DNA from: Hybos culiciformis
Lineage: Eukaryota > Arthropoda > Insecta > Diptera > Hybotidae
Length of the DNA: 64,000 bases
Direction: 5' to 3'
Assembly: GCA_964007475.1 (NCBI GenBank)
Contig: OZ023274.1
Span: forward strand, 310,001 to 374,000
Shown here: piece by piece, positions 33,910 through 48,900 of the stretch
Layout: every line of letters starts with the position of its first letter
Position numbering within the stretch: the first letter of the stretch is position 1
Notes under the pieces: model-generated
Databases searched by the model: none
Told to the model about the DNA's origin: nothing
Seen by the model: the letters and a program-made list of their open reading frames with translations, nothing else
Translations under genes and position numbers: made by a program

Positions 33910-36900
33910 TCAATCATCATTTTCAGAATCTGAAACATAGTTCTTCTTTCTTTTACGTCTCGTCTTTTTTGCTGTTGAAGAATTTGAATTAGATGTACTA
34001 GTACTTGGTGTATTTATTGATTTTGATGGAGCTTTTAATTTAGGTGAATCATCATCGCCACTTTCTTCGCTTTCTTCATTATCAGAAGCTAAAAAGAAAA
34101 CACAAAAATAATATATGTACGTACATGCATTTTTTTAGTTGTTATGAAAACAAATGTTATTTACCTTCTGCATCAATACCAGCCTCTTTAGCAGCTTCTT
34201 TGGCTGCTGCAGCATTTAAAATTTTCGTCCTACTAGACGTAAATATTTTCTGCAATTCAACAGAGTCCATATAAATTAAAGAAGAATCTTCATTATAAAT
34301 TTGTGCATTTTGACACAATTGAACAAAATCCTTTTCCAAATCAGCAAATTCAGCATATTTACCATCCTCAATACGTTGCAAAATTTTCTTTATGTCAATA
34401 GGCCTTTTAATTATTTCATAATAATCTGGTAATTTTTGTCTAGAAGGCAGCTTCATAAATGGTTCAGACAACAAACGGCCTTCTTCATTTGTATATTTAA
34501 TGACAGCTGACATTACCTTACGCATTTGTTTTTTCAATTTTTTATCAATTTGCTGTTTCTTTCGTTTCAATGGTATTATAACAGAATCATCATCAGAATC
34601 ATCTTTTCGTTTTTTTCCTTTGCGGCGCTTACGTTTCGTATCTTCCTCATCATCATCGTCAAGTAATTCAGCACCATCATCAATTGCTTTCAGCCACTCT
34701 TTTTCAGTTAAACTGTCGGTATAATCCACTTCTTTACGTTGACGCGAACCACGTCCCAAAACAAAATCTTCTTCGTACGTCCAACGATCAACTTCCTCAT
34801 CTTCGTTAACTAACAACCATTGCGGTAGTTCAGATTCCTCAATTAAACGTGTTTTTCCAGGATGTAAAATTTCATCTTCTTTTCTTCGATCTTCATCGAA
34901 CTGAGCGAATAATTTTATTTCATCTTCATTACGTGCCAACATCATGTTAACTACTTCATCATCAGGAACCTAAAAAAAAAAAAAGAAGTCGATACTTACT
35001 TCAAGAATCTTGCAAATTAAGAGAAAAAAAAATCAATTTACCTCATTTTCTTCTTCTTCGTCAGCTTCATCTTGATGCAAAATTGACTGTAAAAATTGTT
35101 GACGCTCTGAGCCTGTAGATTTTTGATCAAACATACCGGCTTGAATAACTTTCTCGTCCATATTTAATTTATATCGTGCTGCTGCTAAAATTCGTTCCTC
35201 AACGGAATTAACTGTCATTAAACGTAATACTCGCACCTCATTGCGTTGACCAATGCGATGAGCTCTGTCTTGCGCCTGTAAATCTTGATGGGGATTCCAA
35301 TCAGAATCGAAAATGACCACGGTGTCTGCAGTTTGTAAATTTAAGCCTAAACCACCAGCCCGGGTGGAAAGCAAAAAGACGAAGTATTCTGAATTTTTCG
35401 CATTGAACTTTTTCAACAAATCTCCTCTGTCTTCTGCTTTTGTTGTACCATCTAAGCGCAAATAACCGAAATGTCGCCATCCTAAATAATCTTCAATTAT
35501 AGTCATACATTGTGTCATTTGACAAAAAAGTAAAACACGATGACCAGAAGCTTTCAATTTCGGTAATATGCGATCAAGTAATTCAAATTTACCAGCAACT
35601 CTATATAAGTCTGGCCCAGATACAACACCGTGACCACCAATATGATCACAATACTTTTCTTCAATATGCTGAAACATGAATGGATGATTACATAATTTTC
35701 TGAGCTGTACAATAGTGTTCATAAGAGCCTTGGAACCACCTTTTCCACCTTTACCCTTTTCAGAACCGTCAGTTAGTAAAACTCCCTTAGACTGCATATG
35801 CTTGTAAAGAACTTTCTGTAAACTAGACATTTCACACTTAACAATGTACTCAATTTTGTCAGGTAATTGAGATTCAACTTCTTTTTTCAAACGACGCAAT
35901 AAAAATGGTCGCAAAACTTTATGCAAACGACGAATAATCAAAATTGTTTCTTCTTCATTCAATTCTACCTTTTCACCAGTAGTTGCAAATGGTGCATTGA
36001 ACCATTGTTCAAAGGTAGAACAAGATTTAAAAATTGATGGTAACAAGAAATTAAGTAATGCCCATAATTCTGGTAGCTTATTCTGTAGTGGAGTACCAGT
36101 AAGCAAAAGTCGATACGGAGCAATATAATGCGTATTCAATACTTGAGTTAATTTACAATGATGATTTTTCATTCTATGACCTTCATCAATAATCATATAT
36201 TTCCAATGAATTTTTGCCAACACATTTTTATCTTTAATGACATACTCATATGTTGTTAAAAGTACATTGAATTTAGCAGTACGCATATGAGCTTGTAACG
36301 ATCTACGGCCACCCGGACTTCCTTTATAGCTAACTACAATTGTAGTTGGAGCCCATTTTTCAAATTCCAATACCCAATTCGGTAAAGTTGACAATGGCAC
36401 AATTACCAAAAATGGACCATTAACTTTCTTCTTTTCCATTAAATAGGTAATTAATGATATTGTTTGAATAGTTTTACCTAAACCCATTTCATCAGCCAAT
36501 ATTCCATTTAAATTATTATTGTATAGTGATACCATCCATTCTAGACCACGTATTTGATATTCCTTAAGTTGCCCATTAACCATAATAGAAGCTTGTTCAG
36601 TAACTTTTTCATGAACAGTATGTGCAATGCTATAATAAGTTTGTTCCTCAGTACGATATTCATCGTCCTCAACTTTAGCGGTTTTCAAAATTTCCTTAGT
36701 ATAATCTTCTTCAGATTTATTTTTTTGTTCTTGTTCTCGACGACGATCGCGTTCCTTAATTACTTCTTCATCATCTTCTTCACCTTCTGAATCACTATCA
36801 CACCATTCCCATCCAGGATGAGTTTCAAGCCATTGATGTAAGTCTTTTAGACATGGTGCCTCTTCACCTGTTAATTTGTTTCCAGTGTTTGGATCCATAA

Positions 36901-39900
36901 CAGTTACTCTTAAATCAGATGCTGGACAGTTATCATCAATTTTAATAAACTCTCCATTGTGTAACAGTTCTCTCTTAAAACGTTTCTTCTTTTTAAATTC
37001 ATCTTCTTTTTTCTTTTTCTGATCCATTTTATGTTGTTTCACCATATCAGTTAAATTGGCAATATATTCATCAGTTTGAGACAATAGGAATGCTAAACGT
37101 TTATCTTTCTTTTGATCAATAAGTTTACGATAACCTTCTTCATCTTCAGCCATTAAACGGCGCATACGTTCCTTTTCTATTCGTTCTTGTTCTTTCTTTT
37201 GTTCACGTTCAGCGTTTGCATGATAATTCAAAACCGCCTTGTTCAATCGGGATAAACGTGCCTGATTATTACGATGATATTCTTTAAAATCTTTACCATG
37301 TTGAAGTACAACAGCTAGAAATTCTTGATGTTTCTGGCGACGTTTACGTTCAGCTTCTAATTTCTGTTGTTTTTCTAATTTTTCTGTTGCTCGAGCTTCT
37401 CTTAAACCTTGCCGCTTAGTTCGCTTATATGCTTTAATATTTACTGCTGTTTCCAATGTTGTATCACGTCTTGTACACTGAACAATTTCACTTCTCAATT
37501 GACGCTGGAAATTTAAAACTCTTAGTGCTCTTAGTTCTATAGCTGCTTGTAAACGTAAATCTTCTGGCATTGTTAGCGGTAAATTTTGAAGCTCTTGCAC
37601 ACGTAGAGCAATTCTTGCTGCAATACGATTCTCTCGTTCTTGTAGTAAAGTGATTGGATCAAGTCCAATTGGTTTTGGTACAGTTGTCACACGATTTGGT
37701 TTCGGCATTGGCTGAGGTGGTGGAGCCCCTTGCTTAGGACCTTGCATATGTGGAGGACCCTGATGAGGTAAACCTTGAGGTGCCATCCCGGGGCCAAAAC
37801 GATTCATTTGAGCCATATTGCCAGGCATTGGATTTGGCATCGGAGGTTGACCACCGCTCATCATGTGATGAGGAGGTTGCCCTGGTCCACCCATCATGGG
37901 AGACATTGATTTGGGTCCATTTGGCATTTGATGGTCTTGTGAGAGGACATTCATATTAGGTGGTAAATGTGGTGGCTGAGGTTGAATTTGCTGTTGTTGT
38001 GGCATTTGATGTGGGGGTTGTTGCATTTTGTTCATAACTGGAAACGTGGGAAAATGTTGTAATAATTTCTTATGAAATTTTTATATCTTGAAAAGATTCA
38101 AATTTTATTTAAAAAAATTAATTACCTGATGGTTGGTATGGTATTGAAGGAGGTGTCGCGCACTGTGGTGGAGTACCATGCAAATCAGGTCTACCAGGAA
38201 TCCCTTGTGGAGGAGCTTGAAGCATAACACTTTGTTGTGGAGGTCCTTGTACCATTTGTGGCGGCCCGGGAGGAAGTGATTGTTGTTGTGGTGGGCCACC
38301 TGATTGTTGTTGTTGCTGCTGTGGTAATGGAGGTTGTGGTGGTAGTGGTGGTCTTGGACCACCTTGTTGTTGTGGCGGTTGTTGTTGATTTTGTTGAATG
38401 GATGCTTGCTGCATTGTGCTCTGTTGAATCAGAGATTGAACATGAGGGCTGAGGGGTTTATTCCTAGCCAACATTCGATATGCCATTATTTGTGTTCTCA
38501 ACATATTGAGTTGGTTTGCATTCAAGTGCTGATGCTTAGATCTTAAAGCTAGCAAATGCGAGTACCTTGGATCCTCTTGTAGACCTTTCTCTTCCATGGA
38601 ATCAATCGCCCGTTGAAGTGCATCTAAATTATTATCCTGTGGAGGAGGAATTTGTTGTTGTGGCTGTTGAGGTGGTTGTTGCGGTGGTGGACCATTGGGC
38701 GGAGGACCTTGTTGTGGTGGACCCTTAAATAATAAATAAAATTTCAATCTTTATTTTGTTTATTTGATATTTGCTTTTATTTTTCAGTGTTTTCTGCACT
38801 GTATTGTGCTGTAGTGGTAGATAGTTGAGTGAAACATTTTATACAAGTGATGCTGATTTCAGATACCCTAGTGAAAAGTTGTACGAGAATCTGTACACCA
38901 TATTGGACGAACATTGATAATTTATTTTAGAGTCGTTTTACACATTCCTCTTTTCAGGACATTTTACACTCCTTTTTTCAGGACTTTTTTTTTTCAATAC
39001 TTTTACACAAAACTTTTACACGAATTAAAATAAAATAACAGTCAAATAAATGACAAATATGTAAAACATATCAAAAAAATGAATGAAAAAAAAGTCAGGC
39101 AAGAAAATTTTCATGTCTGACGACTTTTTTTTTTATCTCAACTTTTTGTGTGAATTAAAAAGGGATGGAATATCAAGACAGAAAAAATCCTGAAAAAAGG
39201 AGTGAAAAAAGTCCTGAAAAAAGGAATGTGTAAAACGGCTCTTAGAAAAAATTATGTAAAAAATCCTAAGGCAATATTAATAATCACCTTTAATCAGATT
39301 AAAAGTAATAAATATAATTAAGATCTATTTTATAGTACAAAGCGACACACAAAAATGTTAAACGAATTCAGTATTCTTTTTATTAACTAAAAACTTTTAA
39401 TTCCAGCCTTAATCCGTTTTAATGTAGGAAGACAACAAATATTATACGGTCTCCGAGAAGCAAAATTGTTTAAACCCTTGAAATTGAAAGCTCACATTAT
39501 ATAATGATTTTATTTAATACTCTAACTTAACTTAATTATGTGAAACCAATTTTAAAATGTAAAGTTTTGTTTAATACCTACTTAAGTGGGTGTTCAAATT
39601 TTAAGTTTTTACTTCGAAATAGGCGCTCTCTATAGAATGATTCGAATAAAAAAAAACTTGATAATATTTTTTTATAATAAATAATATCTTTGACAAATTT
39701 TGAAGTCCATGATCGACAACTAATATATACAAAGATCTAAGTGCGAGGGAATACAGATAAATTCCCGATCCTCTACAATCTAACCTAACCTATACAAATG
39801 TATTACAATTTTCAATAATTCAGTTAACTTCTGGATGATTTTAAACAACTACTAAAACTTTTAATTGAGTTTAAACTATAAGCGTTCAAACAAATTGAGT

Positions 39901-42900
39901 AAATTTATTTTGTTTTGTATCTTTACTTAATACATTTATAAAAAAGCCTTAGGGCTAAACTATAAAAAAATAAATATTGCAATTTAATGAATAAATTAAA
40001 ATAATTTATTATCTATTTTATAATGAAAAAAAAAATATATCCCGATATTATGTATGTGCTAGAGTTAGATAATAATAATTACATATGCAAGTATGTATGT
40101 CTGTCCGTCACTTCACAATTTCATACAATACAACCAATTGAAACTAATTTCTCAACAAACCAAAAGAAAGTGTAAAAAAAAGAATAAAAAATAGAAAATT
40201 TAATTTAATAAGATAAAAGAAGATAAAACTTTATAAGTGTTTAAAAAAATTAAAAAAAATAAAAAATTGTTAAATGAGTAAAATTATCGTTATTATCGTT
40301 ATTTAACAAAAAGTCTAAATTGTCTAGATTAAATGTATCTAAGAAAATTGTTGAACTTGTTTTTTTAATTTTTTAATGAAGTTTAACAACACTGTATAAT
40401 CATTTTTCGACAAATTAAAAATATATATATATATTATATATTCAACAGAAGATAATTAAAAAAGTTTGGACCCTTATTTTAACAAACAATCGGTAAGAAA
40501 ACAAAAACCAAAAGACAGGATTAAGGATTTTGGAATTTCTTAACAAACTAAGTTCTTTAAATTTTTAAATGATGACTATCTTATTAATGATTAAAATCTG
40601 ATTCAATGAAAATGAAATTTTTATAATTCAATACCAAAATTGGGAAAATAATATTATTTAGATTATAGGGGAATTAAATCTAAAAAATAATAAAAATATT
40701 TTTATAAGAATTAGGTATGTACTTATAAAAAAAGTAGAAAAACATGATTTACTTCAGAGATAAATAATAATAATAATAACAACAACAAAAAAGCTTATAA
40801 TTAAAAAGCTCAATTCAATTCAAATTTCAAGATATAAATCTGATTTTAAATTTAATTTTTTTTTTAATTATACTTGTAATTTATTGCAATATTCACTTGT
40901 TCTCGTAGAAGCATAAACATTTTTTTTCCATATTTAAACAATATATAAGATAAAAAAAATATTAATAATGTCAAAAATTGAAATAAATTTATATTATGAT
41001 TTTATATATCCATTGGCATTAAAATCTGGTGCAATTTTACTTGAAGGATATAAAGCAATTGAGAAATCGGTTGAAATGAAAGGTGTCTATTATGATATGG
41101 TTACAAAATATGACACGAAAATTGAAAATTTTCTTCGAAACGAAATTTTATTAAAATATCCAAACCATAAATTTATTGGTGAAGAAGAAACTGCCGCCAA
41201 GAATAATATAATATCAAAATTAACAAACGAACCTACATGGATAATTGATCCAATTGACGGTACTTCAAATTTTATAAAAAATCTACCACATGCATGCGTA
41301 TCTATTGGTTTAGCATTGAATAAAGAAATAATAATTGGTATTGTTGTAAATCCAATTTTAAAGGAAATATATGCAGCGAAAAAAGGTGAAGGAGCTTATT
41401 TAAATGATAAACTAATTCGTGTTAGTAATTGTAAAAAGGTAAAGAAAATAATATAAACAAGAAAAATAAAAAAAAGGTTTAAAAATTCTTTTTGTTTTTA
41501 ACTTTCTAATTTTTTTTTAAGGGCCATGATTTTTAGTGCCAATTCAAAAACTTTTCCATTAAATATAAATAACATACTTTTTTTGTCTACATGATTCGTA
41601 TTTAAAAAAAATACTTTGATATTCCTAAAACTAGGAAATTTGGTTTTTTCCCGCTATATGAGTAAATAAATGTTAAATATATAATTATATATATGTCTTA
41701 TAATTGAAACCCTTCAAATTAGAAAAATATCGCCGGATTTATTTATTTTATTTAAGCATTTTAATTACATGTAAAAATTTCGCTAAAAATTGTAATTAAG
41801 AAATAAAATAATATTTTTATATTTTCAGATAACAGAAGCTATTGTTGGGTATGAGGTTTCGCTGTTGCATTTACCAGAAGTTTCACAGAAACATATAAAA
41901 CGAATTTATCAACTAGGATGCAAAGCAACAAGGTAAGAAGAAAATTTATAAATATTTATTTATTTTGGGAACTAACAGTTTACATACCAATTAAGAAATT
42001 TCCTCAAATTTCTGGAATAATTATATTCATAGCTGATATAATATTATTCAGAATTAACGTAGAATTATTTACCGTTTTTCATGTATTGTTTTCTATATTG
42101 GTCAAAAGCTATTTCAAAATTATAAACAATCCCCAGTCTAATGAAGTAAATCACGTATGCTATCAGTTTATTCACACTTCTTACTGTTGTTTTTCTTCTA
42201 CACTCATTATCATTCTTAATTTTTATAACTACTCACTCACAAACTAGATTATTGACATAAAATTTTATTAATTAAGGGGAGTAAACTTTTTTACACATGC
42301 CAATTTATAAATAAATAATAAAAATAAAAATTTATATCTTCTTCTCCTTAAAATAAGATGTCAAATACATAAATATGCTAGTATAAAATATTAAAAAAAA
42401 AATTTTAAAGTTGTAAAGATAAGAAATGGATCTAAAACTCTCAAAAATTAATTAAATTTGTATACATTGTTTTGTAAAATGATTATTGTTGAAAAAATAT
42501 CAAATTAGACATACACGAAAATCTTTATTCAAAAATTTTACTACATTTAAAACTTCACAATCTGCATTATAAGTTTTAATTAAGATTTCTTTCTATCGAG
42601 AAAAAAAATTAAAGAAAAAATATATTAAGGGTACATATTAAAATTTTAAGAATTCATTCAAAAGTAGCGTGAATTTCCCTTTTAATAGGAAATTCAACTG
42701 TGTTCTTTTTTTGTTGTCGCTGAAAACAACAATATTAAAACAATTTTCCTATGGTATTTCAATGATAATTATTTTTAAAATACAAGTTATATCTTTACAT
42801 ACATCTACAAATATCAATTAAATAGGATTTTGACAAATGTAGGGGATGACCTTAACCTTTTTCTCTGGTATTTAATTTGAACAAAAAAAAAATTACCTTA

Positions 42901-45900
42901 AGCTTAAAATATTTTCTTTGTACATTTAATTGAAATTAGATACATATAATTAAAAAAAAGAATAAAATATAAAATTGAATTAATAAAATTACGAAAAGTT
43001 TATTTTTAATTATCATTGAAATTTAGGTAAACGTATAATAATAATTTAAATTTAAATAATATTGTAAACACCACTCCCCAGGCTTCTGCTAAATAATACC
43101 AAATTCTTAATCCTCTTAAATCAAAGTTAATTACAGCTTATTTTTAATAGATACACTGAGGTGTATTAAAAAATCAAAAATACATACAAATTTTATTATT
43201 TTTAGAACTGTTGCATATGGCAGTGTTGTATGTTCTATGTGTTATGTTGCAAGTGGTGCAATAGATTGTTTTCATATCGAAGATATGTATCCCTGGGATT
43301 CTGCGGCCGCTTCATTAATAATTCAAGAAGCTGGTGGTATTATTTGTGGTACATATGGTGATAAATATGATATTATGGATCCAAAAATTGTTTGTGGTGC
43401 TACCGAAAGCTTAATTCGAGATATGATGGAATTAATTAAAAAATCTGATAACATGTCAGATTTGAAATAGATTGTGTATGAATTTTGGATAACATTATTA
43501 TAATTTTTTTGGGTGTTAAATATTTTTTTTGTTTTTCTGTATTTTTATAAGATTAAAATAAAACTGTTTTATAAATACATATACATAAATATATAAGCTT
43601 AGAATTAGAAAGAACTAAATAATATTTTATTTTCATAAAACATTATTTTCGTCAAATTGAAAGAAAATGTTCTGGATATTCCAAACAATTACATACTTAG
43701 TTTAGTTTGATATTTGTTCGTAGGTCTTTTTATTGATTATGTATGCGTTAACAATAATATTATTTAAATTTGATGATTTCTAACATCCATCAGCAATAGG
43801 GTGACTATATTTGTCTTCTTAAAAAGAGGACTTATTCTGAATATCTCGAAAACGGCTCAAAAATGCTGTAAAACACGCCGTTTCCCAGATATTTGCGAAC
43901 AACTAGAAATATTCTGAATATGTCCGAACTGGTTGTTTGGGGCCAATCGGGCCGGTAAATGTACAGCAACATTAACAAACTTACATTTACCGGAATATGT
44001 ACATTTACTGTACCATATGTATACAATATAATTTTAACTCTTTATGTACTGTGACATTTTTTTCTCGCTTATCACAATGTACAGAAAAACCACATTTTAT
44101 ATAAAGAAAAAAAGGGACTTAGTAAACGAATAGTTTCATATTTATTATTGAACACCTATTTTTATTGAACACAGTATTTTTTTTTAAGTTTTATATTTTT
44201 CTTAGTTAGAGAGACCATTTAATCAATATTTTTCTGTGTCCTACTCTCTATAAAAATGCATTTCTCTCAACTTTATCAGCATGGTAGGCTAATCGTTTAA
44301 AAAATAGTTAGGTACGTTGGGAACCTACTCTACGTATAAATATTCTCGCGGTAATTATTAATTATTATATTTATAGCCACAGAGGGAATTTATGTATTTC
44401 GTAAATCGTAATTACATTTTTTTTTATCTAATTTTATTATTGTGTCGAATTTTCTTATTTCACACTTTAAAACAGCATATACAAAAATATTAATAAATTG
44501 GTTGTTGTAAATAAAAATTTAACATTAAAAATCTCACCTCATTATTATTATTATAATTGACATATGTGTCATTTATAAAATTATTATTATTATTATCGTT
44601 ATCAGTTTCTTCTAAAAATTTTTCAATTAAATTTTCATCAAAACTGCTAACAGAACTTTCAGTATCATCTTTTTTTAAATAATTTTCCATAATTTCGTCC
44701 ATAATTTATATTTATTTAAGTATTTTTTTTTATAAAATTATTTATTTTTTCAACAATTTTTTTCTAAATTTAATCAATAGGTATTTGAATACAAAATGTA
44801 TTAAATCGTTATTTCAAAAAATTTTTTATATAAATATTTTTCTTTTTTCAATACCTAAGTAGGTAGGTAGGTATATCTAGAATAAATTTTAATGAAAATT
44901 TCGATAAGTATTTTCTTAATATTTCTTATTTAAATTTTCATAATTTTTAGAAAAAAAATAAACTTTTGCAAATTAAAATTTATATAAGCAAAAAAGACAA
45001 CTGTCAAAAAAATTTATATATTTTTGTTCTTCGTCTATAACCGGTAAAGTTTGATAAGCAAATAAAAAAAATTATATTTTCGCAAATAAGCTCAATTTGA
45101 AATACCTAATACGTCTACATGTATATAAAATGAATAAAACTTTGTGTGCTTTATATAGTAAACAAAAAAAAAAAAAATTCTTATAATTTTATTCTAATTT
45201 TATTGAAATTAATTCACACAAAATTTTATTGAATTTTTTTTATTTTTTACTTTTCATATACATTTTTTTGTTTTATTCTATTCTGTGTAAAAAATAAATG
45301 ATAAAATGTGGGAATTTTTTTTTTATTTTTTATTTGTTAATTTTTGTATAGTGAAGAGATTGTGTAAGTGACACACAAAAATTCTTTGACAGTGTAGTTG
45401 GATGACCACGTCGTTCGTTGTCGTCGTTGTTATATTCAGAAGATACGAACGACGATACAGTCATATGTTATTTTATTTATATTATTTCAATTATAGAAAA
45501 AAAAATATAATTATAATACCTACATATTTTTTATACTCAAAATTCATTGAGTAGTTTATGCTATTAAAAATGGAAAAACTGATTCTCTGTCAAACACTAA
45601 AATGCAGAACGAACTATGTATTAAACTAATACTCGTTTGAATTTCCAAAATATTCTCAATCTTTTTCACTTTTGTCTACTCATTACTTTTATCTAATCAT
45701 CTAAGTCTAAGAAATCTAGTTAATAAGTTTCCATAATTCCAGGTTCCGGAGTAAAAAGCTCTCAACCGATTTTTGTATGAATTATATTGATTAAAATTTC
45801 TAATAGGGAACGATCAAAAAGTATGGAATATTAGCATTTAGCACTATTAAATTATGATTTTCGAATTTTTCAGAAATTTTTCTTCATAAATCCGGAATTG

Positions 45901-48900
45901 TTTTATTTTTATTTAATTATTTTTTTTGAAAAAATTTGTAGAACAAAGAAGAAAAAACCCATTTTCTACTATTCGCAGCCACCCAAAATTTTATTCTCAG
46001 CCACTTTGGATTCTATTCTCAGCCACCCTTGTTTTAAAGAAGAATTAAGTAATAAAACTCGGTTTTAAGTAATAATTACGTTCAGTTTTATTTAATTAGT
46101 AACTTTAAGTTCATAAAAGGTAGATTAGAAAAATTAAAAAAATCTATAAAAAATAATTTTATGCATTATATGCAAAAATCACAATAGAAATATATAAAAA
46201 CCATATTCCTCAACTTACAATTTGTAAATTACTTTTATTTGTCAGAACTTTTGAATTTTTAAAATATTTTGAGCACGTTGGGAGATAAATGCCCGGAGTC
46301 GAAAATCCCGATTGTACGAAATCCCGAAATTTTTTTTCCCCGTTTCCCAAAATCCCGGAAATCACAATCCCGGAAGCTGAAATCCCGGAAGATAGAATCC
46401 CGAAACCTGAACCCCCGAAGACTTAATCGCAGAACCAGTGGCAGCCCGTGGAAGTTTTGAAAGAGGGTGCTGCAAAAAATAACAACCTCTTTTTTTAATT
46501 ATAAATGTTTTATGATATATACTCATATATCAGTTTTGAAGATTCAAAAATAAACAAAATATATCCCATATAAAAATTGTGCTGCTTCTGAAGCAGTGCA
46601 TTTTTCTTTACATTCAAAAAATCCCAAAACAAACAAACAAAATTTCCCACATATTTGTTTTTAAATTTTTAAGAAAGTATACAGCTGCACTGCTTCTGTG
46701 GCAGTGCATTTTTCCAGTGTCGCAGCACCTATGTACGAGCCGCCGCTGCACAGAACCTACAATAAATAAAAAAGGAGGTATTAATACCTGACACGCGTAG
46801 CCATGGGTTATGTTGCGAAAAAGAAAGTTTTAATCCCTGAAGCACCGCAGGCATACATGATCGATATAGCGGATTTGATTTCAAGAAATGTATGTTCCTA
46901 ATCAATGATTTATTCCAAATTAAAACTTTCGGGATATTCTCCATGCGGGACTCTGTTTTCCGGGAATTTCTCCCGGCGGGATTTTGGTTTCCAGGGTTTT
47001 GTCATTTTGGGAATTTAACTTCCGGGATTTTGTTTTCCAGGATTTTGGCTTCCGGAATTTTATCTTCCGGGATTTTCTTTTCGGGCTTTCGTACTCGAGA
47101 TTTTAGCTTTCGGGGTTTAGACCCCCAACCCGGGGGAAGGGAAAAAACATTTTTACCCCGGCTGATAATTGGTCCAGTTTCTTATAAACGATATTTAAGC
47201 TGTTTAATAGGTTCCTAAATTGTAAAAACAGTCAAATTGAGTTATTTTTTTTAAAATAAAATTGGCCACAAATTCTATTCTCAGCCTGACAATTAAATTT
47301 ACCCAAAATTTTGGAATGAAATCTCGACCATGTGAAAATTTTGAGTAAAATAAAAAAAAAGTTACCCATTTTTGTTGATTTATCCTGATAATTATCTCCT
47401 TTAAAAATTTAAACCACTATAACTTTGGCCTCCATGAACTAACTCATCAAGAATTAACTCCGCAAAACGAAATTGAACTAACTCTTAAAAAAATGCGGAT
47501 TTAAAGTAAAAATTAAAATTGAACTAACTGTTCCAAAATTTTAAGTGAATTAACTCATCAATAGAGGAACTAACTCATTAAAAAAAAAAGTAATTTTTTT
47601 GATGAGTTAGTTCATTTTCGTTTTGCGGAGTTTATTCGTGATGAGTTAGTTCCCGGAGCAATAACTTTGATAATTTTGATTTTTAAGCTAGTTTAACTGA
47701 ACGCCTTTTTTCATAAAATTCATATTTTTTGTACCGCTGATCGCGTCGGCAGACTAGTTGAAATTAATACTTTTTAATCAGCTATTTTAAATGCGAAATA
47801 TTTTATTTTTTGCAAATGTGTAGAGGAATAAACACTCTTTTAAATTCAATTTTTGTTTTTTGGCGGAGATGTATACTTTTTCTAATACTCATGGGCAAAG
47901 TTAAAGTGGCTGAGAATTGGTCCTGGCTGAGAATACCTGCGTTTACTTTACATGTAATTTGAGAACGCATCGAACTGAAATTTTATCAGTTTCAAAAATA
48001 TTCATTTTTCAAATTGTCGAAAGTTGTATCTTTTGAAAATTTAAGTTCCTACTATTTGAACTTAAGAGATTTGAATTTTTAATACACTTTTTTAAAATCC
48101 CAATTCAACAGTTTTCTTTTTTTGAAAAAAAAAATGGTAAAATTTAAATGTATTAATTTAGTATTTGGGGGCATATTTTATTATCCAAATAATCAATTTA
48201 ATTTGAAAAACTGCATTATTTGTTGATTAGGTAAAAAATTATAAGTATTTTAAGACGATTAAATCAGAGGTGTACACAGGATATTATTGTCATTACTGAG
48301 TAACTTTTCAATGATTATTCCGTCATTTGTTCTTTATTTAAAATAAGGTTTAAGACTTTTAAAGGAACATATACGTATTAATAGTACCACTTTTGGAAGG
48401 TGTTTGATCTTTCTTTCATAAGATGAAATACTTCTAAGCAAGGGTAATAATAATTCACAGTTCATTAAATAATCGAAGTCCAAAGGTAAAATTTTTTTAT
48501 TTGTACGTACACGAATTTTATAAGCCACATGTTGTTTAATATATAATATCAAACATTAAAATTATTATCTATATTTTATTAAATATGTTTGTTTTATTTT
48601 CATACATTATGTAGTACATATAAATACCTATGTATTTACCCTATAACTATAATAAAAAAAATACAAAAATAGAGAAGCTTTACAATGTACATAACACAAA
48701 AAAAAAAATATTTATATAAAAAGAAAACCGTGAATAATATGAACAATTTGTCATTTTTATTTTCCTAATTGAAAAGCTTCAAAATTCATTGAAAAAAAAA
48801 GCTTCTTTAAACAAGTTCAGTTTTTGTAATTTTTTTTTGTTTTATTTGACGTGTTCATACCTATATGGCTACATATTACATTTTGTATTGCATTTCATGC

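Noticed and set aside
37750..38546. Plus-strand frames opposite brahma exons 4 and 5
   Set aside because: Shadows of the Pro/Gln-rich coding sequence; no domain and overlap with a conserved gene.
41918..42247. 109-codon frame at the start of IMPase intron 2
   Set aside because: Begins in exon 2 in the wrong frame and continues through the donor; intronic.
46269..47218. Frames in the AATCCCGGAA minisatellite
   Set aside because: They follow the fold-back repeat units and have no independent evidence.
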